Positions 25,900 to 34,969 of a stretch of 40,038 bases of DNA are shown piece after piece. Below the pieces are notes generated by a model. The model was not told the origin of the DNA and made no database searches. It saw nothing but the letters and a program-made list of their open reading frames with translations. The position numbers were made by a program, and so were the translations under genes. Positions within the stretch are counted from its first letter, which is position 1. Each line of letters starts with the position of its first letter. Source of the DNA: an uncultured Oscillospiraceae bacterium (GTDB lineage Bacteria; Bacillota; Clostridia; Oscillospirales; Oscillospiraceae). The stretch is taken from NCBI GenBank assembly GCA_944385665.1, contig CALWYB010000021.1, positions 1 to 40,038 on the forward strand, in the 5' to 3' direction.

Positions 25900-26784
25900 A
25901 TGGCTGGAATCAAAGAGATCCGCACCCGGATCAAAAGCGTGCAGCAGACCCTGAAGATCACCAACGCCATGTACCTGATCTCCTCGGCCAATCTGCGCAA
26001 AGCCAAAGGACGGCTGGACAACACCGTCCCCTATTTTAAGAAAATATTTGAAACCATCGCCCACATCCTCCACCACTCTCCGGAGCTGGAGCACAGCTTT
26101 TTCGATCAGCGGCCCAATGTGCCCCAGGACAGGCGGAAAGTGGGCTATATCGTGGTCACCGGCGACAAAGGTCTGGCCGGTGCGTACAGCCACAATGTGC
26201 TGAAGCTGGCCCAGCAGCGGGTGGAGGAGCAGAACGATCCCACCCTGTTTGTGGTGGGCATTGTGGGCCGGGTCTACTGTCAGAACCGGGACATCCCCTT
26301 TGAAGAGGACTTCAACTATGTGGCCCAGAACCCCACCATGCGCCGGGCCGGTGAGATCACCGACGAGGTGGTGGGCCGCTTCCTCAACCGGGAGTTGGAT
26401 GAGGTGTACATCATCTACACCGAGATGGTCTCCGCCCTGCGCCTGGAGGTGCGGGAGCAGAAGCTGCTGCCCCTGGTGCGGGAGGACTTTCCCTGGGACA
26501 AGGCGGGCGACCCGGAGTACCGCCAGGAGGTCCGCTATATCCCCTCGGAGGAGGCGGTGCTGGACAATATCGTGCCCAACTATGTTCAGGGTATGATCTT
26601 CGGCGCCCTGGTGGAGTCCTACTGCTCGGAGCAGAGCGCCCGGATGACCGCCATGGAGTCGGCCAGCGACAACGCCAAGGATATGCTCAAGAAGCTGTCC
26701 CTGACCTACCACCGGGCCCGTCAGGCGGCCATCACCCAGGAGATCACCGAGGTGGCCGGCGGAGCCCAGAACGCCCGCAGATGA
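25900..26784 (+). CDS. atpG: ATP synthase F1 subunit gamma
   Basis: The central rotor shaft: 294 residues, with N- and C-terminal helices forming the coiled coil inside the alpha3beta3 ring. It begins MAGIKEIRTRIKSVQQTLKI. Its C terminus ends in the conserved ARQAAITQEITEVAGGAQ. The middle Rossmann-like domain has VVTGDKGLAGAYSHNV. The N-terminal helix TNAMYLISSANLRKAK departs from the common TKAM-VAAAKLRKA pattern. GGAAGG lies upstream of the ATG. Confidence 0.94.
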   Translation: MAGIKEIRTRIKSVQQTLKITNAMYLISSANLRKAKGRLDNTVPYFKKIFETIAHILHHSPELEHSFFDQRPNVPQDRRKVGYIVVTGDKGLAGAYSHNVLKLAQQRVEEQNDPTLFVVGIVGRVYCQNRDIPFEEDFNYVAQNPTMRRAGEITDEVVGRFLNRELDEVYIIYTEMVSALRLEVREQKLLPLVREDFPWDKAGDPEYRQEVRYIPSEEAVLDNIVPNYVQGMIFGALVESYCSEQSARMTAMESASDNAKDMLKKLSLTYHRARQAAITQEITEVAGGAQNARR

Positions 26785-28221
<1,437 letters not shown>

Positions 28222-28222
28222 T

Positions 28223-28633
28223 ATGGCCGAGGAGCGGCAGTTCCACCTGGAGATCGTGACCCCTGACCGGCAGTTCTTCATCGGTGAGGCCCAGGAGCTG
28301 ACCGTGCCCGCCATCGACGGCTCTCTGGGGGTGCTGGCCGGCCACGAGCCGGCGGTGACCGCCCTGGAGCCCGGTGAGCTGCGCTACCGGGCCAACGGGG
28401 AGTGGCACGAGGCGGTGGTCAGCCAGGGCCTGGTGGAGATCATGCCCGAAAAAGTCATGGTGCTGGTGTTTTCCGCCGAGCGGCCCGAGGAGATCGACCG
28501 GGCCCGTGCCGAGGCCGCCAAGGAGCGGGCCGAGGAGCGCCTGCGTCAGAAGCTGAGCATGCGGGACTACTACAATTCCAAGGCCGCCCTGGCCCGAGCA
28601 TTGGCCCGGCTCAAAGCGTCCAAGCGGCACTAA
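28223..28633 (+). CDS. atpC: ATP synthase F1 subunit epsilon
   Basis: A rotor subunit of 136 residues. The N-terminal beta-sandwich has LEIVTPDRQFFIGEAQ and PAIDGSLGVLAGHEP. The C-terminal two-helix domain is rich in Ala, Arg and Glu and can act as an inhibitory ratchet. The ATG comes one base after the atpD stop, so translation is coupled. It is the last gene of the operon, followed by a strong terminator. Confidence 0.95.
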   Translation: MAEERQFHLEIVTPDRQFFIGEAQELTVPAIDGSLGVLAGHEPAVTALEPGELRYRANGEWHEAVVSQGLVEIMPEKVMVLVFSAERPEEIDRARAEAAKERAEERLRQKLSMRDYYNSKAALARALARLKASKRH

Positions 28634-28658
28634 ATCAATATTCCCTCTCAAACGGCAG

Positions 28659-28696
28659 AAAAAAGCCGCGGTTTCCAACGAAACCGCGGCTTTTTT
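28659..28696. terminator. Bidirectional terminator between atpC and degV
   Basis: A 16-bp perfect stem (AAAAAAGCCGCGGTTT and its complement, 6-nt loop) has T runs on both strands. It serves the converging atp and degV transcripts. Confidence 0.92.
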
Positions 28697-28706
28697 GCGT
28701 CTTTGG

Positions 28707-29570
28707 TCAGTCCACAGGCAGCTCCCGCACACAGGCCACGCCCAAAGCGCCCGGGCCGGTGTGGCAGGCGATGCTCATGGGGAGCACGGTGGAGTAGACC
28801 TGGAACTGGGGGAAGGCATTCTGGACAAACTGGTTCCACTCCGTCCCCAGCTCCGGAGCGCCAGAGTAGGCGGTCTGGACGATCAGCTTGCCCTCCCCCT
28901 CCAGACAGGGGAGCTTGGCCTCCAGCGCCCGGACCAGTTCCGTCTTGGCAGCCTTGGTGCCCCGCACCTTCTTATACGCATCCAGCTTGCCGGCCTGGAG
29001 CTGAAGGATGGGCTTCAGGTTCAGAGCGCTGCCCAGCAGGGCGGCAGTGGGGGTGATCCGGCCCCCTTTTTTCAGATAGTGGAGGGTGTCTACCATGATG
29101 TAGATCTGGGAGTGGAGGGCGGCATCCTCCAGGCGCTGCTTGATCTCCGGCGCGGATTTGCCCCGCTCCCGGAGCGCCAGCGCGTCCAGCACCGACTGGC
29201 GCTGGGGGGCGGAGATGCGCTTGTTGTCCGCCACAAAGACCCGGCCCTCGTAGGGGTCATCCTCCGCCAGAATGGCGGCGGTGGCGGCGGTGCCGCTGAG
29301 CCCGCTGGACATGGGAATATAGACCACCTGATCATACTCCTCCAGCAGCTTGTCCCACAGCTCCAACGTGTCGGCGGGGGAGGGCTGGGAGGTGGATACC
29401 TCCGCCCCCTGGGCCAGACGGGCATAGAATTCCTGGGGAAACAGATCGACTCCCTCCAGATAGAGCGTTCCGTCGATCTGGATGGGCATGGGCAGCAGAG
29501 CTACCCCCAACTGCTGAGCTTCCTGGGCGGTGATGCCGCTGTTGCTGTCCGTCATAATGGCGATCTTCAT
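28707..29570 (-). CDS. DegV-family fatty-acid-binding protein
   Basis: A DegV protein of 287 residues. The family (including FakB) binds fatty acids and can present them to the kinase FakA. It has the N-terminal motif MKIAIMTDSNSGIT, the acyl-binding SSGLSGT stretch in PMSSGLSGTAATA, and the conserved KGGRITP. The start is the ATG eight bases after GGAG. An upstream in-frame start would add 16 residues without a binding site. A signal peptide and membrane helices are absent. No fakA is adjacent, so a FakB role is only possible. Confidence 0.92.
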   Translation of the reverse strand: MKIAIMTDSNSGITAQEAQQLGVALLPMPIQIDGTLYLEGVDLFPQEFYARLAQGAEVSTSQPSPADTLELWDKLLEEYDQVVYIPMSSGLSGTAATAAILAEDDPYEGRVFVADNKRISAPQRQSVLDALALRERGKSAPEIKQRLEDAALHSQIYIMVDTLHYLKKGGRITPTAALLGSALNLKPILQLQAGKLDAYKKVRGTKAAKTELVRALEAKLPCLEGEGKLIVQTAYSGAPELGTEWNQFVQNAFPQFQVYSTVLPMSIACHTGPGALGVACVRELPVD

Positions 29571-29741
29571 TTCATGTTCTCCTACCTTACCAGAAAACTT
29601 GCCCTGTTTGCAGGACAATGGCGGAGCTTTCCTTCGTCCGCAACATGAATATATTAAAAATATTTTATGGTTCCAGAGAGAACTTGAGTAGATACAAAAT
29701 CAGACAAATGCACAAAAATAGGACACATGACAGATTTTGTA

Positions 29742-30326
29742 CTAAACGGGAGGGACAAGGTCATGCTCCGTTCGGGTGGACAGGATCTGGTGGACGGTAT
29801 CGCTGGAGAGCAGCTTTTCCAACATGTTGACGGCGGGCTCCGGGTCGGCGGTCATGCCGTTGTGCGCCCAGTCCAGCAGGATGCCGGTGATGCCGTAGGC
29901 GTAAAAGCGGGAGACCGTGCGGATCTGGGCAGGGGAGAGGGCGGGCTGGCTGTCGGCGTGAAAGAGCAGATGGGCCACCAGCCCCTGGTAGAAGTCCATG
30001 AGACACTGGGTAAAGCTGTTTTGCCCCTGAAACTGGAGGACGTTCAGGTAGAAGTCCCGGTTTTCCTGCATGTATTTGCACAGGGCCAGCAGACTCTCCC
30101 GCCAGTGGCCCAGAGAGATGTCATCCTGGAGGACCGAGGAGATCTCGGTGTGGAAGATCCAGGCGATCAGGTCATATTTGTCCTTGAAGTGATAGTAGAA
30201 GGTGTTGCGGCTGATCCTGCACTCCCGGGCGATATCCCCCACCGAGAGGTTGACAAAGGACGTGGTCTTCAGCAGACGCTTGAGTCCCTGGGCGATCATG
30301 AGTTTTGTAAAAGCAGCGTTGGACAC
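29742..30326 (-). CDS. TetR/AcrR-family transcriptional regulator
   Basis: A repressor-type regulator of 194 residues. The N-terminal helix-turn-helix (about 20-65) reads SVGDIARECRISRNTFYYHFKDKYDLI, the TetR signature. The C-terminal ligand domain resembles the DhaS-like TetR group, with FYLNVLQFQGQNSF and GITGILLDWAHNGM. The GTG start is eight bases after AAGGAGG. It is divergent from ptsG across a 329-bp gap and could regulate itself, ptsG or degV. No matching operator dyad was recognised. The 171 bp between it and degV holds no gene. Confidence 0.92.
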   Translation of the reverse strand: MSNAAFTKLMIAQGLKRLLKTTSFVNLSVGDIARECRISRNTFYYHFKDKYDLIAWIFHTEISSVLQDDISLGHWRESLLALCKYMQENRDFYLNVLQFQGQNSFTQCLMDFYQGLVAHLLFHADSQPALSPAQIRTVSRFYAYGITGILLDWAHNGMTADPEPAVNMLEKLLSSDTVHQILSTRTEHDLVPPV

Positions 30327-30482
30327 CGGCGGTACCTCCTTTTCTGCATTGGGAAGAATACTATTTTACCATCCTTCCGGGGATGAGGCAAATTTTTTGG
30401 CGGGGCTGGAGAGACAGACGGCTGGGAGCCGGAGGCAACATGTATAGAATGACGTTGTTGGTCAAAAATATGGCGTAGTGCA

Positions 30483-30511
30483 TTGACAGACAGAGGGGGG
30501 GATGCTATACT
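30483..30511 (+). promoter_or_regulatory. Promoter of ptsG
   Basis: TTGACA (30483-30488) and TATACT (30506-30511) are separated by 17 bp containing a run of seven G. The predicted leader before ptsG is about 137 nt. Confidence 0.85.
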
Positions 30512-30513
30512 CC

Positions 30514-30540
30514 CGCCAGAATCAGCCTTGATCGGCGGGG
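30514..30540 (+). promoter_or_regulatory. First hairpin of the ptsG leader
   Basis: CGCC and GGCG, extending outward to CCCGCC/GGCGGG, form a stem around an inner ATCA/TGAT pairing. It lies at the start of the ptsG transcript, just upstream of the terminator-like hairpin. Confidence 0.4.
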
Positions 30541-30554
30541 GACTGGACTGTCGG

Positions 30555-30613
30555 GCACGAACCTTGACTATTGCATAGAGAGATGCAATAGTTTTCGGTT
30601 TGTGCTTTTTGTT
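30555..30613 (+). terminator. Attenuator-like terminator in the ptsG leader
   Basis: GCACGAACC (30555-30563) pairs with GGTTTGTGC (30597-30605). Inside it, CTATTGCAT pairs with ATGCAATAG. The two stems are separated by an asymmetric internal loop (TTGA against TTTTC). TTTTTGTTT follows directly. Standing between the promoter and ptsG, it should stop transcription unless relieved. The two-stem shape recalls the RAT sites of GlcT/LicT antiterminators, but the known RAT bases are not evident and no antiterminator gene is in the window. Confidence 0.7.
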
Positions 30614-30655
30614 TCGGGTGGTTGGCGGGCAGAGTTTATGTAAGGAGGTCGCACG

Positions 30656-32773
30656 ATGCGAGAGAAGTTTTTTGGCGTACTGCAGCGGGTGGGGCGGTCA
30701 TTTATGCTCCCCATCGCCATCCTGCCGGTGGCGGGACTGCTGCTGGGCCTGGGCAGCTCGTTTACCAGCGAGACCACCCTGGCCACCTATCACCTTTTGG
30801 ACCTGATGGGGCCGGGGACGGTACCCTACTTTATTTTCTCCGTGCTCAGCAAATGCGGCGGGGTGATTTTTGACAACCTGCCCCTGATTTTCGCCATCGG
30901 GGTGGCCATCGGCATGGCCCGCCAGGAGAAAGAGGTGGCCGCCCTGGCCGCCGCCGTCTCCTTCCTGGTGATGCACGCGGGCATCTCCGCCATGATCGGC
31001 CTGACCGGCGGAGCGGACAAGCTGCTGGAGGGCTCCACCGCCATGGTGCTTGGCATTCAGTCCCTGCAAATGGGCGCCTTCGGCGGCATTATCGTGGGGT
31101 TGGGGGTGGCCGCCATCCACAACCGATTCCATCAGATCCAGCTGCCCCAGGTGCTCTCCTTCTTCGGAGGCTCCCGGTTTGTGCCTATCCTCAGCACGCT
31201 GGTCTTTGCCCTGGTAGGCATCCTCATGTTCTTTGTCTGGCAGCCCATCCAGGGGGCCATCAACGCCTTGGGTATGCTGGTTTACAGCTCGGGCTATTTC
31301 GGGACCTTCCTGTTCGGCATGATCAAGCGCCTGCTGATCCCCTTCGGCCTGCACCACGTGTTCTATCTGCCCTTCTGGCAGACCGCTCTGGGCGGCACCA
31401 TGGAGGTGGCGGGCACCATGGTGTCCGGCGCCCAGAACATCTTCTTTGCCCAGCTGGCCGACCCCACCGTCACCCACTTTTCCACGGCGGGGACCTGGTG
31501 CTTTACCGGCGAGTTTGTGCTGTATATCTTCGGGTTCCCCGGCGCGGCTCTGGCCATGTACCGCTGCGCCCGGCCGGAGCGAAAAAAGCAGGTGGGCGGT
31601 CTGCTTCTGTCCGCGGCCCTCACCTCCATTCTCACCGGCATCACCGAGCCGCTGGAGTTCTCCTTCCTGTTTGTGGCTCCGGCGCTGTTCATCATCAGCT
31701 CGGTGTTTGCGGGGCTGGCCTATATGCTCTGTCACCTGCTCAACATCACGGTGGGCCTCACCTTTTCCGGCGGGCTCATTGACCTGGCCCTGTTCGGCAT
31801 TCTTCAGGGCAACGGGAAAACCGGCTGGCTGCTGCTGATCCCCCTGGGGGCGGCCTTCTTTGCCGTCTATTACTTCACCTTCTCCTTCCTCATCCGGCGC
31901 TTCCAGTTCAAGACCCCCGGCCGGGAGGAGGGGGACCAGGAGACCAAGCTGTACACCAAGGCCGACTACCACGCCCGGAAGGAAGAGGGAGAAGGGGTGT
32001 CCGCGGCCATCGTCCGGGGACTGGGAGGGGCGGCCAACCTGGCTGATGTGGATTGCTGCGCCACCCGTCTGCGCTGCACCGTTCACGACGGGGACAAGGT
32101 GGACCAGCAGATCCTCAAATCCACCGGGGCAGCCGGGATCATTCAGAAGGGCCAGGGGGTCCAGGTGGTCTACGGCCCCCAGGTGAATCTCATCAAGGCC
32201 AATCTGGAGGCGTACCTGCGCTCCGGCGCGGCGGAAGCAGAGCAGCCTATTATCCAAGGAGAGACAGAACACCGGGAGGAGGCCGAGCCTGAACACGGAG
32301 AACTCCTGCGCACCCTGGTCATCGGCAGCCCCTTCCGGGGGGAGGCCGCCCCCATTACCGCCTGTCCCGACGAGGCCTTTGCCCAGAAGATGATGGGGGA
32401 CGGGGCTGCCGTGATTCCCTGGGAAGGGGTGGTGACCGCTCCCTGTGACGCAGCGGTCTCCATGGTCTTTGATACCCAACACGCCATCGGCCTGGAGCTG
32501 GAGGAGGGGGTGGAGCTCCTGATCCACGTGGGCATCAACACGGTGGCCCTGAAGGGCCAGGGGTTCAAAGCTCTGGTACAGGAGGGGGACCGGGTAAAGA
32601 AGGGAGACAAGCTGCTGGAGTTTGACCTGGACTATATCCGGGAACATGCCTCGTCTACCTCCTCGCCGGTGCTGTTTACGACCATGGAGGACAACCAGCG
32701 GCTGCGCCTGCTCAAGACCGGCCATGTTAAGCCCGGAGAGGATCTGCTGGCGCTGGATATCTATGGGGAGTGA
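30656..32773 (+). CDS. ptsG: PTS glucose-type transporter EIICBA
   Basis: A membrane permease that takes up and phosphorylates glucose or a related sugar. It has 705 residues in the order IIC-IIB-IIA. IIC (about 1-420, about ten helices) has GITEPLEFSFLFVAP. IIB has DVDCCATRLRCTV, with the phospho-cysteine expected at C468 (C467 replaces the usual Ala). IIA has the phospho-histidine H624 in LIHVGINTVALKGQGF and the partner H609 in TQHAIGL. The ATG follows GTAAGGAGGTC. ptsH and ptsI follow, so the whole phosphorelay is encoded together. N-acetylglucosamine-type permeases are similar, and glucose is the best guess. Confidence 0.94.
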   Translation: MREKFFGVLQRVGRSFMLPIAILPVAGLLLGLGSSFTSETTLATYHLLDLMGPGTVPYFIFSVLSKCGGVIFDNLPLIFAIGVAIGMARQEKEVAALAAAVSFLVMHAGISAMIGLTGGADKLLEGSTAMVLGIQSLQMGAFGGIIVGLGVAAIHNRFHQIQLPQVLSFFGGSRFVPILSTLVFALVGILMFFVWQPIQGAINALGMLVYSSGYFGTFLFGMIKRLLIPFGLHHVFYLPFWQTALGGTMEVAGTMVSGAQNIFFAQLADPTVTHFSTAGTWCFTGEFVLYIFGFPGAALAMYRCARPERKKQVGGLLLSAALTSILTGITEPLEFSFLFVAPALFIISSVFAGLAYMLCHLLNITVGLTFSGGLIDLALFGILQGNGKTGWLLLIPLGAAFFAVYYFTFSFLIRRFQFKTPGREEGDQETKLYTKADYHARKEEGEGVSAAIVRGLGGAANLADVDCCATRLRCTVHDGDKVDQQILKSTGAAGIIQKGQGVQVVYGPQVNLIKANLEAYLRSGAAEAEQPIIQGETEHREEAEPEHGELLRTLVIGSPFRGEAAPITACPDEAFAQKMMGDGAAVIPWEGVVTAPCDAAVSMVFDTQHAIGLELEEGVELLIHVGINTVALKGQGFKALVQEGDRVKKGDKLLEFDLDYIREHASSTSSPVLFTTMEDNQRLRLLKTGHVKPGEDLLALDIYGE

Positions 32774-32843
32774 CGTCTCTGGAAAAGGCGCGTCTTGTCT
32801 GCGGACAGGTTCGGTGGTAAAATATAAGAAAGGAATGTATGAT

Positions 32844-33104
32844 ATGAAACAGTTTTCCTATGTGATCCAGGACCCGCTGGGCATCCATGCACGCCCTGCT
32901 GGGGCTCTGGGGAAGGCGGCCAAGCCCTTTGCCGGTACCGTCATTTCGGTGGCCAAAGGGGACAAGAGCGCCAAGGTCACCCAGCTGATGAAGCTGATGG
33001 GGTTGGGGGTCAAGGCCGGAGATACGGTCACCGTCACCGCGGAGGGACCGGACGAGCAGGCCGCTGCGGCCGCCATGGAGCAGTTTTTCAAGGAAAACCT
33101 GTAA
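32844..33104 (+). CDS. ptsH: HPr-family phosphocarrier protein
   Basis: The small phosphocarrier between enzyme I and EIIA: 86 residues with the active histidine H15 in LGIHARPAG. AAGGA lies upstream of the ATG. In Bacillus HPr the regulatory Ser46 sits in KSIMGVMSLG. Here the aligned stretch is TQLMKLMGLG, with Gln at the aligned position and Thr46 next to it. So it should work in sugar transport but is a doubtful substrate for HprK. It lies 70 bp after ptsG and 77 bp before ptsI. Confidence 0.94.
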   Translation: MKQFSYVIQDPLGIHARPAGALGKAAKPFAGTVISVAKGDKSAKVTQLMKLMGLGVKAGDTVTVTAEGPDEQAAAAAMEQFFKENL

Positions 33105-33181
33105 GAGAACCAGCAAGATGACTTCCCGCTGCCGGATGGAGGCGGGGAGGAGCGGAAGAAGAAACGGAAAGGGAAGCGGAC

Positions 33182-34834
33182 ATGAAGATCATGCAGGGGC
33201 AAGGGGTCTCCAAAGGGATCGAACATGGGACGATCTACTTTTATCACCGTTGTGCCGCCAAGGTGGAAAAGCGCACCGGCGCCCACCGGCAGGAGGAAGA
33301 GGCACGGCTGGAGCGGGCCAAGGAGCGCTCTGCCCGGCAGCTGGGTGAGATGGCGGAAAAAGCCAGAGCGGAGGCCGGGGACGAGGCGGCGGTGCTCTTT
33401 GAGACCCACGCCATGTTTTTGGAGGATGAGGACTATCTGGCGGCCATGGACGAGCTGCTGGAGCAGGGATTCAATGCCGAGTACGCCGTCCAGCAGGCGG
33501 GGGAAAAGTTTGCCTCCATGCTGGCCAGTATGGAAGACTCCTATATGCAGGCCCGGGCGGCCGACGTCAGGGACGTCACCGGGCGCATTTTGAATAATCT
33601 CATGGGCGTTGTGGAGGGCGGAATCCATGCGGATGGCCCTGTGATTCTGGCGGCGGAGGATCTGGCGCCCTCGGAGACCATTCAGCTGGATAAGAGCAAG
33701 ATTTTGGCCATCGCCACCCAGAAGGGGTCCGGCAACAGCCACACCGCCATTCTGGCCCGCACCATGGGCATTCCCGCGGTCTGCGGCCTGGGGGAGGAGT
33801 TTAACGAGGACTTCCACGGCCGGCAGGCCTATATCGTGGGGGAGACCGGCCAGGTGATTTTGGAGCCCGATGGGGAGATGCTGGCCTCTCTGGAGGCCCG
33901 CCGCGCCAAGCAGGAGGAGACCCGGGAGCTGATGCGCACCATGGTGGGGCAGGAGGACGTGACCCTGGACGGCAAGCAGGTGCATGTGTACTGCAACATC
34001 GGCTCGCCGGAGGATGTGGCCTCGGTGCTGGCCAACGATGGCCAGGGCATCGGTCTGTTCCGCTCCGAGTTTCTCTATCTGGCCGCCCAGGACTACCCCA
34101 CCGAGGAGGAGCAGTTCCGGGCCTACAAAGAGGTGGCCGCCGCCATGCAGGGCAAGCGGGTCATCATCCGCACCCTGGACATCGGCGCGGACAAGCAGGT
34201 GGACTATTTTCACCTCCACAAGGAGGAGAACCCGGCTATGGGCGTGCGGGCCATCCGCATCTGCCTCAACCGGCCCCAGGTGTTCCGTACCCAGCTGCGT
34301 GCCCTCTACCGGGCCAGCGCCTACGGCAAAGTAGCCATCATGTTCCCCATGATCGCCAGCGTGTGGGAGGTGAAGGAGTGCCGCCGGGCCTGCCAGCGGG
34401 TGATGGACGAGCTCACCGCCGAGGGAATCCCCTTTAACCCGGATACCGAGCTGGGCATTATGATCGAGACCCCGGCGGCGGTGCTCATTGCCGATGAGCT
34501 GGCCCAGCTGGTGGACTTCTTCTCGGTGGGCACCAACGACCTGACCCAGTACACCCTGGCCTGCGACCGGCAGTGCAACGACCTGGGCAAGTTCTTTGAC
34601 CCGCACCACCCCGCCCTGCTCCGAGCCTTGAAAATGACCGCCGACGCCGCCCATCAGGCGGGCATTTGGGTGGGCATCTGCGGAGAACTGGCGGCGGATC
34701 TGAGCCTGCTGCCCACCTTCCTGGCCATGGGCATCGACGAGCTGAGCGTCACCCCCACAGCGGTGCTGCCCCTGCGGGCCGCCATCCGCAAGAGCATTGC
34801 CAAGACCTGTACTCTGGAGCGGCTCAACAGCTGA
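33182..34834 (+). CDS. ptsI: PTS enzyme I (PEP-protein phosphotransferase)
   Basis: The cytoplasmic enzyme that passes phosphate from PEP to HPr: 550 residues. It begins MKIMQGQGVSKGIEHG. The active histidine is H187 in GSGNSHTAILAR. The PEP-binding domain has GIGLFRSEFLYL, RTLDIGADKQ and FFSVGTNDLTQYTLA. The active-site cysteine is C500 in GICGELA. The His segment GSGNSHTA differs from the common GGRTSHSA. GGGAAG precedes the ATG. It is the last gene of the pts unit, with a terminator following. Confidence 0.96.
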   Translation: MKIMQGQGVSKGIEHGTIYFYHRCAAKVEKRTGAHRQEEEARLERAKERSARQLGEMAEKARAEAGDEAAVLFETHAMFLEDEDYLAAMDELLEQGFNAEYAVQQAGEKFASMLASMEDSYMQARAADVRDVTGRILNNLMGVVEGGIHADGPVILAAEDLAPSETIQLDKSKILAIATQKGSGNSHTAILARTMGIPAVCGLGEEFNEDFHGRQAYIVGETGQVILEPDGEMLASLEARRAKQEETRELMRTMVGQEDVTLDGKQVHVYCNIGSPEDVASVLANDGQGIGLFRSEFLYLAAQDYPTEEEQFRAYKEVAAAMQGKRVIIRTLDIGADKQVDYFHLHKEENPAMGVRAIRICLNRPQVFRTQLRALYRASAYGKVAIMFPMIASVWEVKECRRACQRVMDELTAEGIPFNPDTELGIMIETPAAVLIADELAQLVDFFSVGTNDLTQYTLACDRQCNDLGKFFDPHHPALLRALKMTADAAHQAGIWVGICGELAADLSLLPTFLAMGIDELSVTPTAVLPLRAAIRKSIAKTCTLERLNS

Positions 34835-34852
34835 ATTCAATCAAACATTCTG

Positions 34853-34882
34853 AGCCGGAGGCCCTGTGGCCTCCGGCTTTTT
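34853..34882 (+). terminator. Terminator after ptsI
   Basis: AGCCGGAGGCC and GGCCTCCGGCT form an 11-bp perfect stem with a CTGT loop, followed by TTTT. Confidence 0.9.
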
Positions 34883-34893
34883 CCATTTCGCTC

Positions 34894-34922
34894 TTGCGGG
34901 AACCGGCGGATGGGTGTAGAAT
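34894..34922 (+). promoter_or_regulatory. Promoter of the MATE gene
   Basis: TTGCGG (34894-34899) and TAGAAT (34917-34922) are separated by 17 bp. They lie about 48 bp before the start codon. Confidence 0.6.
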
Positions 34923-34969
34923 ATTAAAATCGCGTAAAAAATTGAGAGAAGAGAAGGAGGCTCCGGGGG

